DNA of 64,000 nt from Arcticibacter pallidicorallinus (GCF_003002875.1 NZ_PVTH01000007.1:124001-188000), one strand, 5' to 3'; positions 51,996 to 61,999 are shown, counted from the first letter of the stretch. Made by a program: numbers and translations. The notes: generated by a model not told the origin, from the sequence alone.

Positions 51996-53129
51996 TTAAG
52001 CAGGGAGTTTTTTGCTCCCTGCGTGTATGGCTTGCTCTTTGTCGCGAAGGAATATTGGCTTGCGGCAGGCGAAAGCGGCTTTTATTTCAGCAACTACAGA
52101 TAAGGCGATCTCTTCTGGGGTTTCAGCTCCCAGGTCCAGGCCGACAGGACTATAGATATTATCACGAACAGTCTCAGGCAGCTCCAGGCCATTGTCTGCG
52201 AGATCATCAATCATACGGAGGAACTTCTTTTTTGGCCCGAGGATACCGATGTAGGCACAATTGACTGTTGCAAGTTGTTTAAGTACCTCAAGGTCGTAAT
52301 TGTAGTTATGAGTCATCAGTACAAAAGCTGTCCTGCTGTCAGTCACGACTTCATCAAGTACCGATTCAGGCTTTAGAACGAAGATCTTACTAACGTTGGG
52401 AAATCGTGTCCTGTTAGCATGTGTATGTCTACCGTCTATAAGAGTTGTACTCCAGCCCAGAATCTGCGACATCTGGGTTAACGGAATGACGTCATTGCCT
52501 GCACCAACTATTACCAGGGCTATCTGAGGTTCGATAACCTCCACAAAGCCGATGAGGTCAGGACTGTAATCCTTAACCAGGCTGAGCTTTGTAGTCAGCG
52601 CTGTTTGTGCATCATCGCTCAGGCCTGGAGGCAGGTTTTTATACTGCGTACTGTTGTTAATAATCAGTTCGTTATCATTCAGCAGACAGCTCGTTCCCGG
52701 TTGATTTTGCTTGTTGAGGAGGGAAAAAAGTGTTACAATAACTGAGTGTCGGCGTTCTGTTATCGCTTTTTTCAACAGCGTAATGGGGTTATGCTTCGCC
52801 TGCGGGTTGATAGGCTCAAAGAGGATATGAATAACGCCGTTGCATCCGAGCTGCACGCCGAAACGTGCGTCATCTTCATTATTGGTGTCATAAGTTACCA
52901 GCTTGTTTCGTGACTCATGTATCGCCAGAAGAGCTTTACGAAGGGCGTCGCCCTCCAGACAGCCACCGCTGATCGCGCCCGTTAATTCTCCCGTTTCAGT
53001 GACGAGCATTCGCGCGCCCGGCCTGCGGTAGGAAGAACCTTCCATATGAACAACCGTTGCCAGTGCGGTTTTCGTCCTTTGTGCGGAGGCTGTTTCATAT
53101 GCTTTGATAATGTCGTTTATTTCTTTCAT
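51996..53129 (-). CDS. XdhC/CoxI-family maturation factor (PaoD-like)
   Basis: 377 residues. The N-terminal XdhC domain has ALATVVHMEGSSYRRPGARMLV and GAISGGCLEGDALRKALL with the conserved Cys. The C-terminal Rossmann-like domain has LVIVGAGNDVIPLTQMSQILGW and AYIGILGPKKKFLRMIDDL. Members bind the molybdenum cofactor, promote sulfuration and insert it into the apo-enzyme. It is the first gene of the aldehyde oxidoreductase unit, 9 bases before mocA, and is divergent from the antiporter gene. Confidence 0.92.
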   Translation of the reverse strand: MKEINDIIKAYETASAQRTKTALATVVHMEGSSYRRPGARMLVTETGELTGAISGGCLEGDALRKALLAIHESRNKLVTYDTNNEDDARFGVQLGCNGVIHILFEPINPQAKHNPITLLKKAITERRHSVIVTLFSLLNKQNQPGTSCLLNDNELIINNSTQYKNLPPGLSDDAQTALTTKLSLVKDYSPDLIGFVEVIEPQIALVIVGAGNDVIPLTQMSQILGWSTTLIDGRHTHANRTRFPNVSKIFVLKPESVLDEVVTDSRTAFVLMTHNYNYDLEVLKQLATVNCAYIGILGPKKKFLRMIDDLADNGLELPETVRDNIYSPVGLDLGAETPEEIALSVVAEIKAAFACRKPIFLRDKEQAIHAGSKKLPA

Positions 53130-53164
53130 TCACTATATTCGGAGTGGTTTAAGGGTCGGTTTTA

Positions 53165-53193
53165 TGAAACATCTAAACGGCTGGTATGTTTCA
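53165..53193. promoter_or_regulatory. Inverted repeat between the divergent xdhC and antiporter genes
   Basis: TGAAACAT and ATGTTTCA separated by 13 bases, so the dyad halves are two helical turns apart. It lies in the 87-base gap between the two start codons, just upstream of a perfect TAACTTTG (53196-53203) reading toward the antiporter. Confidence 0.5.
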
Positions 53194-53216
53194 CTTAACT
53201 TTGTGAGCGATTTGGT

Positions 53217-54818
53217 ATGATACATCAAAACCTGCTTCTGATTCTGACATTGTTTTTTGCCATGGCGATGCTGTACCTGCTGAGCCAAAAGCTAAAGATT
53301 TCTTACCCCATTTTCCTGGTGGTCGGCGGACTGGGTATTTCCTTACTGCCAGGAATGCCGGTGATCAGCATTGATCCCGATCTGGTGTTTTTGATATTTC
53401 TTCCTCCTTTACTGTTTGAAGCGGCCTGGAATACTTCATGGCAAAGTTTCTGGCGATGGAGAAGATCTATTCTCTCTCTGGGTTTTGGACTGGTTTTCTT
53501 CACATCGCTGGCGATAGCCTACTTTTCTGCCAATATCATACCCGGTTTCACGCTTGCCTTGGGGTTTCTTTTAGGAGGAATTATCTCACCGCCAGATGCG
53601 GTAGCTGCAACCTCTGTTTTAAAGGGTTTGAATATGCCTAAACGGGGCCTGGCCATACTGGAAGGGGAAAGCCTGGTAAATGACGCGGCCTCGCTAACGG
53701 TGTTCCGCTTTGCTACTGCAGCCGTGCTAACGGGTCAATTTATCCTGCAGGAGGCAGCCGTAAGCTTCGCGGAGCTTGCGGTGATGGGCGTATTTGTAGG
53801 ATTAGTCATCGCACATATTCTTTATTTTATCCTCAGATTTTGGGCGCGTTCATCCAGTATTACGACTCCTATCACGCTTATTGCTCCTTACCTGATGTAC
53901 ATTACTGCGGAAGAGCTTGAATGGTCAGGGGTACTTGCTGTAGTCAGCGGCGGACTTTTCCTCTCATTCCGCTCCAGAGAATTTCTTAATTACCATACCC
54001 GCATACAGACAAAAGAAGTTTGGGAGACTGTGGGGTTTCTGTTAAACGGCTTCGTGTTTATTCTGATCGGGCTGGAGCTTCCGCTTATTGTAGAGGGGCT
54101 AGGCGACTATTCCAGGGAGCAGGCGGTCACCTATGCGTTGATGATCAGCGCGATTGTCATTGTTATTCGGATAGTACTCGTCTACCTGTCTACCTTCCTG
54201 CCACGTATCCTTAGCCGAAGGGTTCGTCGGGATGAGAACCATCCGGGGTATAAACTTCCTTTTATCATAGGGTGGGCAGGCATGAGAGGAGTAGTATCAC
54301 TCGCATCCGCACTGGCGATTCCGCTTACGCTCAGCAACGGAGAAGCCTTTCCACACCGCAACCTGATTTTGTTTATCACTTTTATCGTGATCCTCGTAAC
54401 GCTGGTATTTCAGGGGCTTACGTTGCCGCTCTTTCTGAGGTGGCTGAAGGTTGAAGAGGTTGATGACTATACGCCGGCTGAGGAGCAGTTTGAAGTTATC
54501 AGGTTGCAGCTCGCCAGGCAATCTGTTGCTTACCTCGAAAACTACTATACAAAAGAGATGTCGGAAGTTGATGCGATAAGGAGAATACGGGAACAGCTTG
54601 AGCGGACGATTAGAGTGTCTGAAATGGCTGAAAGTGGCGATCTGAATATTGATCTGGCTTCAGTAAAGAAGCTATATAAAAGGGTTATGCTTGAGCTCAT
54701 CAACCTGCGCCGGAATGCTTTGCACCTCCTTGCCGAGGAGAAGCGATACGATGAGGAGGTGCTCCGGGATATGGAGCATAATCTGGACCTCGAAGAAGCT
54801 CGTCTGAATAAGAAATAG
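53217..54818 (+). CDS. Na+/H+ antiporter (CPA1/NhaP-like)
   Basis: 533 residues: 12 predicted spans then a cytoplasmic tail of about 110 residues. Core motifs are FLPPLLFEAAW, GGIISPPDAVAATSVLKGLNMPKR, LEGESLVNDAASLTVFRF (the ND ion site) and FIIGWAGMRGVVSLASALAIPL. It exchanges cytoplasmic Na+ (or K+) for H+ at the inner membrane. The tail is helical and acidic. A TAACTTTG element lies 13 bases before the ATG. Confidence 0.94.
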   Translation: MIHQNLLLILTLFFAMAMLYLLSQKLKISYPIFLVVGGLGISLLPGMPVISIDPDLVFLIFLPPLLFEAAWNTSWQSFWRWRRSILSLGFGLVFFTSLAIAYFSANIIPGFTLALGFLLGGIISPPDAVAATSVLKGLNMPKRGLAILEGESLVNDAASLTVFRFATAAVLTGQFILQEAAVSFAELAVMGVFVGLVIAHILYFILRFWARSSSITTPITLIAPYLMYITAEELEWSGVLAVVSGGLFLSFRSREFLNYHTRIQTKEVWETVGFLLNGFVFILIGLELPLIVEGLGDYSREQAVTYALMISAIVIVIRIVLVYLSTFLPRILSRRVRRDENHPGYKLPFIIGWAGMRGVVSLASALAIPLTLSNGEAFPHRNLILFITFIVILVTLVFQGLTLPLFLRWLKVEEVDDYTPAEEQFEVIRLQLARQSVAYLENYYTKEMSEVDAIRRIREQLERTIRVSEMAESGDLNIDLASVKKLYKRVMLELINLRRNALHLLAEEKRYDEEVLRDMEHNLDLEEARLNKK

Positions 54819-54882
54819 ATTATTCACTTTCACGCAGTTAATCATCTAAAGTACTATATTTAGACGCCTAAACTTATCACGA

Positions 54883-56856
54883 ATGAAAGGATCTTTACTT
54901 GGTGTTTTGCTGTCTCTAGCACCCTTACTAACCGTTTTTGCCCAAGATTTCCAGTTTGGAGTACACAATCTTGAAGAGCTCGACCAGAAACAATACGCTG
55001 CTGATGCCACGGCGAATGCCGTTGTCTTGCGCGAGTTCGGAACCGCGAGAATCAGTAGCGGCTCGCGTACTCCCTTAATCTTCGATTATCACGTCAGGAT
55101 AAAAATCTTTAACAGCAAGGGATTCGATCAGGGAGATGTTATTATTCCTATTTACAAGACAGATAATGATCGTTTTGAATCGGTCTCTCAAATTAAAGCG
55201 GTGACTATTTCGCAGGACGAGAACGGGAATATAAGCAGGACGCCACTTGACGAGAAGAAAGTGTATAAAGAGAATAAGAATAAGCACTGGGACCATGTAA
55301 AATTTGCCATGCCTAACATGAGGGATGGATGTATTATCGAATACAGTTATCAGCTGGAATCTCCCTACGTTTTCAATTTCAGAAGCTGGATTTTTCAGTG
55401 GGATATTCCCAAGGTGTATAGCGAATATATTGCCAGTATACCTGCGGTATATAATTATAACGTGGCGTTAAAAGGAGGTCAACCGCTGACAACTAATAAG
55501 GCAGAGCTTGAGAAGGACTGCTTTAATCCTGGGGGTGGTGTTAAGGCGGATTGTTCGAAACTCTTATTCGCTATGAAAAATATACCGGCACTGGTTGAAG
55601 AGGATTATATGACGGCCGCGAGCAATTTCCGCTCGGCCATCACTTTTGAGTTGTCAGATTATGTAGAGTATAACGGATACAAGCGTAAAGTAACCCAGGA
55701 ATGGAAAGATATTGATCTGGAGCTTAAAAAAGAAACGTTGTTCGGGGCACAAATCAAGAAAACTGATCTATTCAAGGGACGGCTGGAGCCGGTGCTGCAG
55801 GGAACAACTGATGAACTCAGTAAGGCGAAAGCGGTATATGCTTACATTCAAAAATCGTTTAAGTGGAATAAGTCCAGGCATTTCTACAGCGAAGATGGGA
55901 TAAAGAAGGCGCTTGAGAATCATACGGGCAATGTGGCCGATATAAACCTGTCCCTGCTGGCTGCATTGGGAGCGGCAGGAGTGGATGCAGATGCCGTATT
56001 ATTATCTACGCGTGACAACGGCATTATTAATAAGTTGTATCCGGTTTTAAGCGACTTTAACTACGTAGTGGCCAAGGTAAATATCGGCGATAATAGCTAT
56101 CTACTTGATGCGACCGACCCCCTTTTGCCGTTTGGCTTGCTTCCAATTCGCTGCATAAACGACCAGGGGCGGGTCGTTAGCCTTACCAAGCCTTCGTACT
56201 GGACTGATCTTAAGGCATCCCAAAAGGAGAGCAAGATATATTCTTTGAAGCTTGAACTAGCGGAAACCGGCAAAATAAAAGGTACGATTACCGGATATTC
56301 GAAGGGGTATGAAGCTTACAACAAGCGGAGTGCGATCAAGGACTTCAATTCGGTAGAGGAATATGTGGAGAATCTGGACGAGAAGATGCCGCGAATAAAG
56401 ATCCTGAATTTTGATATTAAAAATTTAGATAGCCTGGAAAACTCGGTGGTGGAAACCTATGAGGTCGAAATTGACGCTTACGATAACCTCAATAGGGAGC
56501 AGATTTCATTTAACCCTTATTTTATGGACCCTATACAGGAGAATCCTTTTAAGCTGGACAAGCGGTCCTATCCGGTGGATTGGGGAGCGCCTTCAGACAC
56601 GAGAGTGAACGTCGTGCTTGTCTATCCGGATACCTTTGAATTAGCGAATAAGCCAGGAAATGTCGGGCTTGCACTCCCAGAAGGCGGCGGCAGATATATG
56701 GCGAGTATGGAGCAGGAAGGTAACCAACTAACCGTGTCTCAAATGACACAATTAAATAAATCTATTTACCTGGCGCATGAATATCCGGCGTTAAAGGAGT
56801 TATTTAACAAGATGGTGCAGACACAAAAGGTAGAGGTGATTTTCAAGAAAAAATAA
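54883..56856 (+). CDS. Exported DUF3857/transglutaminase-like protein with lost catalytic triad
   Basis: 657 residues with a signal peptide (GSLLGVLLSLAPLLTVFAQ). The DUF3857 domain covers about 55-250 (FDYHVRIKIFNSKGFDQGDV, MRDGCIIEYSYQLESPYVF). A transglutaminase-like domain lies at about 290-420. Its triad is degenerate: the Cys position reads V351 in TGNVADINLSLL and the His position reads Y394 in DFNYVVAKV; only the Asp (LLDATD) remains. It is therefore unlikely to be an enzyme. Its stop codon overlaps the start of the next gene, a paralogue with an intact triad. Role unknown; perhaps protein-protein or peptide binding at the cell surface. Confidence 0.9.
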   Translation: MKGSLLGVLLSLAPLLTVFAQDFQFGVHNLEELDQKQYAADATANAVVLREFGTARISSGSRTPLIFDYHVRIKIFNSKGFDQGDVIIPIYKTDNDRFESVSQIKAVTISQDENGNISRTPLDEKKVYKENKNKHWDHVKFAMPNMRDGCIIEYSYQLESPYVFNFRSWIFQWDIPKVYSEYIASIPAVYNYNVALKGGQPLTTNKAELEKDCFNPGGGVKADCSKLLFAMKNIPALVEEDYMTAASNFRSAITFELSDYVEYNGYKRKVTQEWKDIDLELKKETLFGAQIKKTDLFKGRLEPVLQGTTDELSKAKAVYAYIQKSFKWNKSRHFYSEDGIKKALENHTGNVADINLSLLAALGAAGVDADAVLLSTRDNGIINKLYPVLSDFNYVVAKVNIGDNSYLLDATDPLLPFGLLPIRCINDQGRVVSLTKPSYWTDLKASQKESKIYSLKLELAETGKIKGTITGYSKGYEAYNKRSAIKDFNSVEEYVENLDEKMPRIKILNFDIKNLDSLENSVVETYEVEIDAYDNLNREQISFNPYFMDPIQENPFKLDKRSYPVDWGAPSDTRVNVVLVYPDTFELANKPGNVGLALPEGGGRYMASMEQEGNQLTVSQMTQLNKSIYLAHEYPALKELFNKMVQTQKVEVIFKKK

Positions 56857-58763
56857 TGCGGGTCTTTGTAATCATTTTCTTCTGCTTTTGGCACAGCCTG
56901 GGAGCGAGGGGGCAGCAGAGCTATGCTGTCAGTGATATTTCTTCGGAGCTGAAGGTTCGTGCCGGGGCGGTAGTGCGAAATGAGGAACTTACTATTGAAG
57001 TAAAGTCGTTCAATCAGGTAGATTACCGCTATAAGAGAGCGGTCACCATCCTGAACAGCAGTGCAGACGCTGAGGCGAAAATTGCGGTCTGGTATAATAA
57101 AACCAGGAATATCAAATCCATAAAGGCGACGATCTATAATGAGTTCGGTTTACCTGTAGGTAAAATCTCGGCAAAGGATTTCAGGGATGAGAGTGCGGCT
57201 AGTAACTATTCCTTATTTGAAGATGCCCGTGTGAAGCGCTTCAATCCGGCCATGATTACCTACCCGTTTACACTTGAATATGAATACGAGATCCGTTCCC
57301 GGCAAAGTTTGCTGTTTCCGGAGTGGTCTGCTATTCAGGGGGAAGGTGTTTCTCTTGAACTTTCGCGATTTACTTTTCTATGCGGTGCCGATTTCGGCAT
57401 CAGGTTTAAAGAGCTTAACTATCCCGGGAAGGTAGTAGTGAATACTGATGCTAAGGGGCAAAAAAGCTATGTGTGGGAGGTGAAAAATGTGAAGGCGCTG
57501 AAAGCCGAGCCTTACAGTCAGGATCCTTCATTGGTAATGCCTTCTGTGAAGGTGGCACCGGTAAAATTCACATTTCAGGATGTATCAGGATCTTTTACCG
57601 ATTGGAAAGAGTATGGTTTGTGGATGAATGAAGCGCTGTTGAAAGGTAAAGATAATCTTCCGGAAGAGACACTCGCCACGGTGAGTGCACTGGTAACAGA
57701 GCTGAAAGACCCGCGGGAAAAGGCTAGGAAGATTTACGAGTTCATACAGCAAAAGACGAGATATGTAAGTGTGCAAATAGGAATCGGCGGATATGAACCT
57801 ATTCCGGCTGCTGAGGTGGACCGCCTGGGATATGGAGATTGTAAGGCCCTGGTGAATTACGCGAAAGCCTTGCTGGCAGGAGCGGGTATACGATCCTACT
57901 ACACGCTTGTGGAAGCAGGGGACTATAAGACCGATGCAATACCAGACTTCGCCAGCATGAACCAGTTCAATCATGCTATTTTGTGCATTCCCTTTGAGAA
58001 GGATACTGCATGGGTCGACTGCACCAGTAAGACGCTTCCGTTTGATTATCTGGGCGATTTCACGGATGACCGTCTGGTTTTAGTTTGTTCTGAGGACGGT
58101 GGAAAGCTATTAAGAACTCCGAAGATGCGCACAGAGGAGAATTTGCAAGTGAGGAAAGGGTCCTTTGTGTTAAGTGCCGAAGGGGAACTTAAAGGAAAGA
58201 TGACGACGACTTTCGCTGGTTGGCAATATGATAACAGGGAGGCGTTGATTGGAGAACCTTTGAAGGAACAAGTGAAGATGCTGAGGGAAATTTACCCGCT
58301 AAACAATCTGGAAATACGATCGTTTGATCTTCAGCAGAACAAGGGAAATAGTCCGAACGCCACTGAAAGTCTCGAATTCCATGCGCGGGATTATGCGTTG
58401 ATCAATGGCGGGCGCTATACCTTATCTCTTAATGTAATTAACAGGGGCAGGGGCCTCAGGGAGGTAGTTAATCGGCAAAAACCCGTGTATATCAGTCGTG
58501 GTTATATTGATTCTGACGAGCTTGTTTATTCATTGCCTGCGGGTTATCGCTTGGAATCCAGACCGTCGGACCAGAGGCTGAAAACTGATTTTGGTGAATT
58601 TAGTGCTGAAATTAGTCTGACAGATAATACACTGGTATACAAAAGGAGGCTTCGCTTGAACGAAGGCGTATATCCTGCAGAAACATACGCCAAACTCGTT
58701 GACTTTTACCAAAGGGTTTATGAGTCAGACCGCACCAACCTGATCTTGATCCGAAACAAATAG
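56856..58763 (+). CDS. Exported DUF3857/transglutaminase-like protein with intact triad
   Basis: 635 residues with a signal peptide (FVIIFFCFWHSLGARG). DUF3857 at about 50-240 (YRYKRAVTILNSSADAEAKI, YPFTLEYEYEIRSRQSLLF). The transglutaminase-like domain has a complete triad: C329 in GYGDCKALVNY, H373 in FNHAILCIPF and D388 in AWVDCTS. It could cleave or cross-link peptides in the periplasm. It overlaps the preceding paralogue by 1 base (TAATG), so the two are translationally coupled, suggesting a heteromer of one active and one inactive partner. Confidence 0.92.
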   Translation: MRVFVIIFFCFWHSLGARGQQSYAVSDISSELKVRAGAVVRNEELTIEVKSFNQVDYRYKRAVTILNSSADAEAKIAVWYNKTRNIKSIKATIYNEFGLPVGKISAKDFRDESAASNYSLFEDARVKRFNPAMITYPFTLEYEYEIRSRQSLLFPEWSAIQGEGVSLELSRFTFLCGADFGIRFKELNYPGKVVVNTDAKGQKSYVWEVKNVKALKAEPYSQDPSLVMPSVKVAPVKFTFQDVSGSFTDWKEYGLWMNEALLKGKDNLPEETLATVSALVTELKDPREKARKIYEFIQQKTRYVSVQIGIGGYEPIPAAEVDRLGYGDCKALVNYAKALLAGAGIRSYYTLVEAGDYKTDAIPDFASMNQFNHAILCIPFEKDTAWVDCTSKTLPFDYLGDFTDDRLVLVCSEDGGKLLRTPKMRTEENLQVRKGSFVLSAEGELKGKMTTTFAGWQYDNREALIGEPLKEQVKMLREIYPLNNLEIRSFDLQQNKGNSPNATESLEFHARDYALINGGRYTLSLNVINRGRGLREVVNRQKPVYISRGYIDSDELVYSLPAGYRLESRPSDQRLKTDFGEFSAEISLTDNTLVYKRRLRLNEGVYPAETYAKLVDFYQRVYESDRTNLILIRNK

Positions 58764-58837
58764 GCCACTTATCGATGTGGAGGATTCTGTCGGGATATTG
58801 TGCGGTAATGATTTTGTGAATATCCTTATATTAGCTT

Positions 58838-59581
58838 ATGGGAAAATATGAGGAAGAAGCCGGTTTAATGCTGCAGTTCTGGCAGTATAAGATGAGAAGG
58901 AAGCCATCCTTAGGTAACCGGCTCTCCAAACATATTCAGAATAAAATTAACGGACTCATTCCTGAAAAGGCCCATAATGCGATCACAGTGACTATTGAAA
59001 AAATGGTCAAGGGTGTTCTTTTTGGCTCTAAACATACAACATTCACCAAAATAGATGAAAGCTCCTCTCTATTTCTACGAGAGTCATACGTCAAACAAAA
59101 AATTGCATTTTATCAGAAGACAGCTACTGTAGAAGGGGCAGTGACCGGTGCGGGCGGCATACTGTTAGGTTTGGCTGACTTTCCTATTCTCTTAGGCATA
59201 AAGTTGAAAATGTTATTTGAGATAGCAGCGTTGTACGGCTTTGATGTGAGAGACTATAAAGAAAGGTTATATCTCCTTTACATTTTTCAGTTGGCTTTCT
59301 CGAGTCAGCAGCGAAGGAATGAAGTGTACGAAATCATTGAACGCTGGCAAGGCTATAGCAGTTCATTGCCCAATGATGTTGAGGAGTTTAACTGGCGGAC
59401 ATTTCAACAGGAATATCGAGATTATATCGACCTGGCGAAGATGGCACAACTGGTTCCTGTGATCGGAGCAGCCGTGGGTGCCGTGGCTAACTATAAGCTT
59501 GTCGCCCAGTTGGGGGATACTGCAATGAACTGCTACCGTATGCGAAAAATATCTCCATTGACCATTATAAAACAAACCTGA
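58838..59581 (+). CDS. EcsC-family protein
   Basis: 247 residues, mainly helical. The EcsC core is seen in KTATVEGAVTGAGGILLGLADFPILLGIKLKML and VIGAAVGAVANYKLVAQLGDTAMNCYRMR, given here by FPILLGIKLKML. It has weakly hydrophobic glycine-rich segments that may associate with membranes. The family function is poorly known. Its stop overlaps the start of the head-GIN gene by one base, so they are co-translated. Confidence 0.9.
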   Translation: MGKYEEEAGLMLQFWQYKMRRKPSLGNRLSKHIQNKINGLIPEKAHNAITVTIEKMVKGVLFGSKHTTFTKIDESSSLFLRESYVKQKIAFYQKTATVEGAVTGAGGILLGLADFPILLGIKLKMLFEIAALYGFDVRDYKERLYLLYIFQLAFSSQQRRNEVYEIIERWQGYSSSLPNDVEEFNWRTFQQEYRDYIDLAKMAQLVPVIGAAVGAVANYKLVAQLGDTAMNCYRMRKISPLTIIKQT

Positions 59582-60258
59582 TGAAAACAAACCTATTTAC
59601 AAAGGGCCTCGCTGCAGGTCTACTGTTAATCATTGCTTTCGCTTTCCATTCCTGTAATGGAGAACGATTGGTAGCCAACAATAATATTATTTCTGAGACG
59701 AGAGACATCTCAGGATTTGAACGGATAGAAGCCGGTGGTGCGAATACGGTTCATGTTGTTTACGGCGATAATTTTAAAATTGAACTAAAAGGCTCTTCCA
59801 ACTTAATCCAAGCGTATGAAACGAAGATTGAGGGGGAAAGCCTTACGCTGAGATATAAAGACGATGTTAATGTAGACGACGATGATGTGGAGGTGTTTGT
59901 AACACTACCTGTTTTAAATGGTTTGACGCTAAGCGGTAGCGGGGATATGGATGTTAAAGGGCGGTTTCCCGAGGCTAAGCAGTTTATCGTGACTATTAAT
60001 GGCTCAGGGGACATCAATATTAGTGAAAACTTTAGCTGCGTATCACTTGAGGTGGACATCTCGGGCTCTGGAAAGGCTGAACTATCGAACCTTCAATCTG
60101 TGCGTTCTGAGGTTACCATTTCGGGTAGCGGCGATACCTACGTCCATGCTGAGGAGGAACTGGACGTAAGGATCAACGGTAGTGGAACTGTTTATTACAA
60201 AGGTTCTCCAAGAGTGAAAAGCGACATTAATGGATCCGGACAAGTAAAAAGGTTATAG
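59581..60258 (+). CDS. Head-GIN domain (DUF2807) lipoprotein
   Basis: 225 residues. The N-terminus ends in AFAFHSCNGER, a lipoprotein box with Cys22 or so. The head-GIN domain (about 40-215) is a beta-helix built from repeated SGSGD-type turns: LSGSGDMDV, INGSGDINI, ISGSGKAEL, ISGSGDTYV, INGSGTVYY and INGSGQV. These adhesin-like domains are widespread in Bacteroidota and of unknown role. It is coupled to the EcsC gene and ends before a hairpin. Confidence 0.93.
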   Translation: MKTNLFTKGLAAGLLLIIAFAFHSCNGERLVANNNIISETRDISGFERIEAGGANTVHVVYGDNFKIELKGSSNLIQAYETKIEGESLTLRYKDDVNVDDDDVEVFVTLPVLNGLTLSGSGDMDVKGRFPEAKQFIVTINGSGDINISENFSCVSLEVDISGSGKAELSNLQSVRSEVTISGSGDTYVHAEEELDVRINGSGTVYYKGSPRVKSDINGSGQVKRL

Positions 60259-60287
60259 AAGAAACAGGTGAGTGCTCACCTGTTTCT
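60259..60287. terminator. Bidirectional hairpin between head-GIN and GH43 genes
   Basis: AAGAAACAGGTGAG pairs with CTCACCTGTTTCTT with almost no loop (effective loop GTGC). It lies directly after the head-GIN stop and before the convergent GH43 stop. Confidence 0.8.
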
Positions 60288-60297
60288 TAATTGAAGA

Positions 60298-61884
60298 TTA
60301 TGGAGAGACTTTGAAGTAGTCAAAATCAGCATATCCTTTTGAGGGTAGCAAATGAGGATTGAGACTTGCAATTCCTACTTTGGCCCCGATCCATGTACCT
60401 TTGTCCGTCCGGTATTCTGATCCTATATTTGTGAAGTTTTTTCCGTCTACGCTATAGCTGTAACGGCACATTTCCTTGTCGCTCATGCTTACCTGCAGCC
60501 ATACTCTGTTCGATTTAAAGGGTATACTCACCAGGACTTTAGGTGCAAGGAATTTTCTGTTCTCTCTTACAGCCTCATATATCACCAGCGCATTCCCGCT
60601 CCCGGTTTTTTCAATACAGAGAAACGTATAGTAATTTCCGGTTATAGTTATTCCGGCTCGGTCACCCGTGTTTTCAGGATGAAACTCCAGCTTAGTTGTA
60701 GCGGTAAAGGCTGGTGCGCTGACTTTCTGAAGTAAGAGATTGGGAGCATAAAACAAGCTTGCACTATCCGTAGGGTTAGAAACCGTATACAGACGTATGT
60801 TGCCTTTTGATACGCTGAGATCGAACCATTCTTTTTTCGGTGCAGCCTGCCATTGCCATTGCAGTCCAAGTTTCGGAGAGTTAAATTCGTCGGATGTTTG
60901 AGGGACAGCCGGAGGAAATGTCTTTCCGACGTTTGGCTTCTTATAGCTCATTACGGGCTCGCCAATGCCATCACCATCAGGATCGTTGCCCATAACGGGC
61001 CATCCGTCTTTCCAGGTAACCGGCTGCAGATGTGCAATGCGTCCGTACACGCCCTTATCCTGGAAATGAATGAACCACCATTCGCCCGTCTGTGTTTCTA
61101 CCAATCCTCCCTGGTGAGGACCATTTACGGAGGTATTGCCCTGTTGAAGGACAATCTTATCTTCGTAAGGGCCATAGATATTTTTGGAGCGAAAGACAGA
61201 TTGCCACCCGGTGGCGACTCCACCAGCAGGTGCAGCAAAATAATAATACCCATCGCGTTTTTCCATGAACTTGAAGCCTTCCAGAACAGGTTGTTTTTTT
61301 AGATCCTCATAAATCAATCTTCCATTGTCAAGCAGCTTTTTTCCGTCGGCCGACATCTTATGAAGTATGGCAGGGCCAGCACCTACTTTGCCTCGGAGCA
61401 GGTAAGCCTGTCCGTCCTCATCCCAAAAAGGACAGGGGTCCTCCCAGTTCGCTACATCCTGAACATGGGTTAACGACCATTTATCTCTCGGATTTGTTGC
61501 AGTGGCAACAAATAATCCGTCTTCGGGTGTACAGAAGTATACATAGAAGAGACCGTTGTGATGTCTTATTGCAGGTGCCCATGATCCCTGACCAGGTTGC
61601 ATTTTTTCATATCTCTGGAGGGGCAGGCGGTCATATACATGATTGATGATGGTCCAGTTGACCAGGTCTTTGGAATGCAGAACCGGGATTCCCGGCTGGG
61701 TGTTGAAGCTCGAAGCAACCATGTAATAGTCGTCACCGACACGGATAACGTCGGGATCTGAGTAATCTGCGTGGATGATCGGGTTTTTATATGTTCCGTT
61801 TCCATTGTCGGGTATCCAGACCTGAGCATTCATGCAGATGGAGAACCAGCAAAAGAGAGCAGTTATGAAAAAACGTTTGTACAT
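60298..61884 (-). CDS. Exported glycoside hydrolase family 43 enzyme
   Basis: 528 residues with a signal peptide (RFFITALFCWFSICMNAQ). The five-bladed propeller (about 30-325) has the catalytic base Asp in IIHADYSDPDVIRVGDDYYMV, the pKa-modulating Asp in WEDPCPFWDEDGQAYLL and the acid Glu in PVLEGFKFMEKRDGYYYF. The C-terminal part (about 345-525) is a beta-sandwich as in GH43 xylosidases. The domain layout fits subfamily 12-like alpha-arabinofuranosidases/xylosidases, but this is from memory. It acts in the periplasm or at the surface on plant hemicellulose or pectin side chains. Confidence 0.93.
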   Translation of the reverse strand: MYKRFFITALFCWFSICMNAQVWIPDNGNGTYKNPIIHADYSDPDVIRVGDDYYMVASSFNTQPGIPVLHSKDLVNWTIINHVYDRLPLQRYEKMQPGQGSWAPAIRHHNGLFYVYFCTPEDGLFVATATNPRDKWSLTHVQDVANWEDPCPFWDEDGQAYLLRGKVGAGPAILHKMSADGKKLLDNGRLIYEDLKKQPVLEGFKFMEKRDGYYYFAAPAGGVATGWQSVFRSKNIYGPYEDKIVLQQGNTSVNGPHQGGLVETQTGEWWFIHFQDKGVYGRIAHLQPVTWKDGWPVMGNDPDGDGIGEPVMSYKKPNVGKTFPPAVPQTSDEFNSPKLGLQWQWQAAPKKEWFDLSVSKGNIRLYTVSNPTDSASLFYAPNLLLQKVSAPAFTATTKLEFHPENTGDRAGITITGNYYTFLCIEKTGSGNALVIYEAVRENRKFLAPKVLVSIPFKSNRVWLQVSMSDKEMCRYSYSVDGKNFTNIGSEYRTDKGTWIGAKVGIASLNPHLLPSKGYADFDYFKVSP

Positions 61885-61999
61885 GTTATAATGGTTAGCA
61901 GGTTTAAAACGGTTGACGGAATTGGTCGGCTTTCGAGTATAAAAAAACGAACAATATTTTCAGGAAGCAAGTGTGCTGTTGAGTAATTCGATAAGATGT

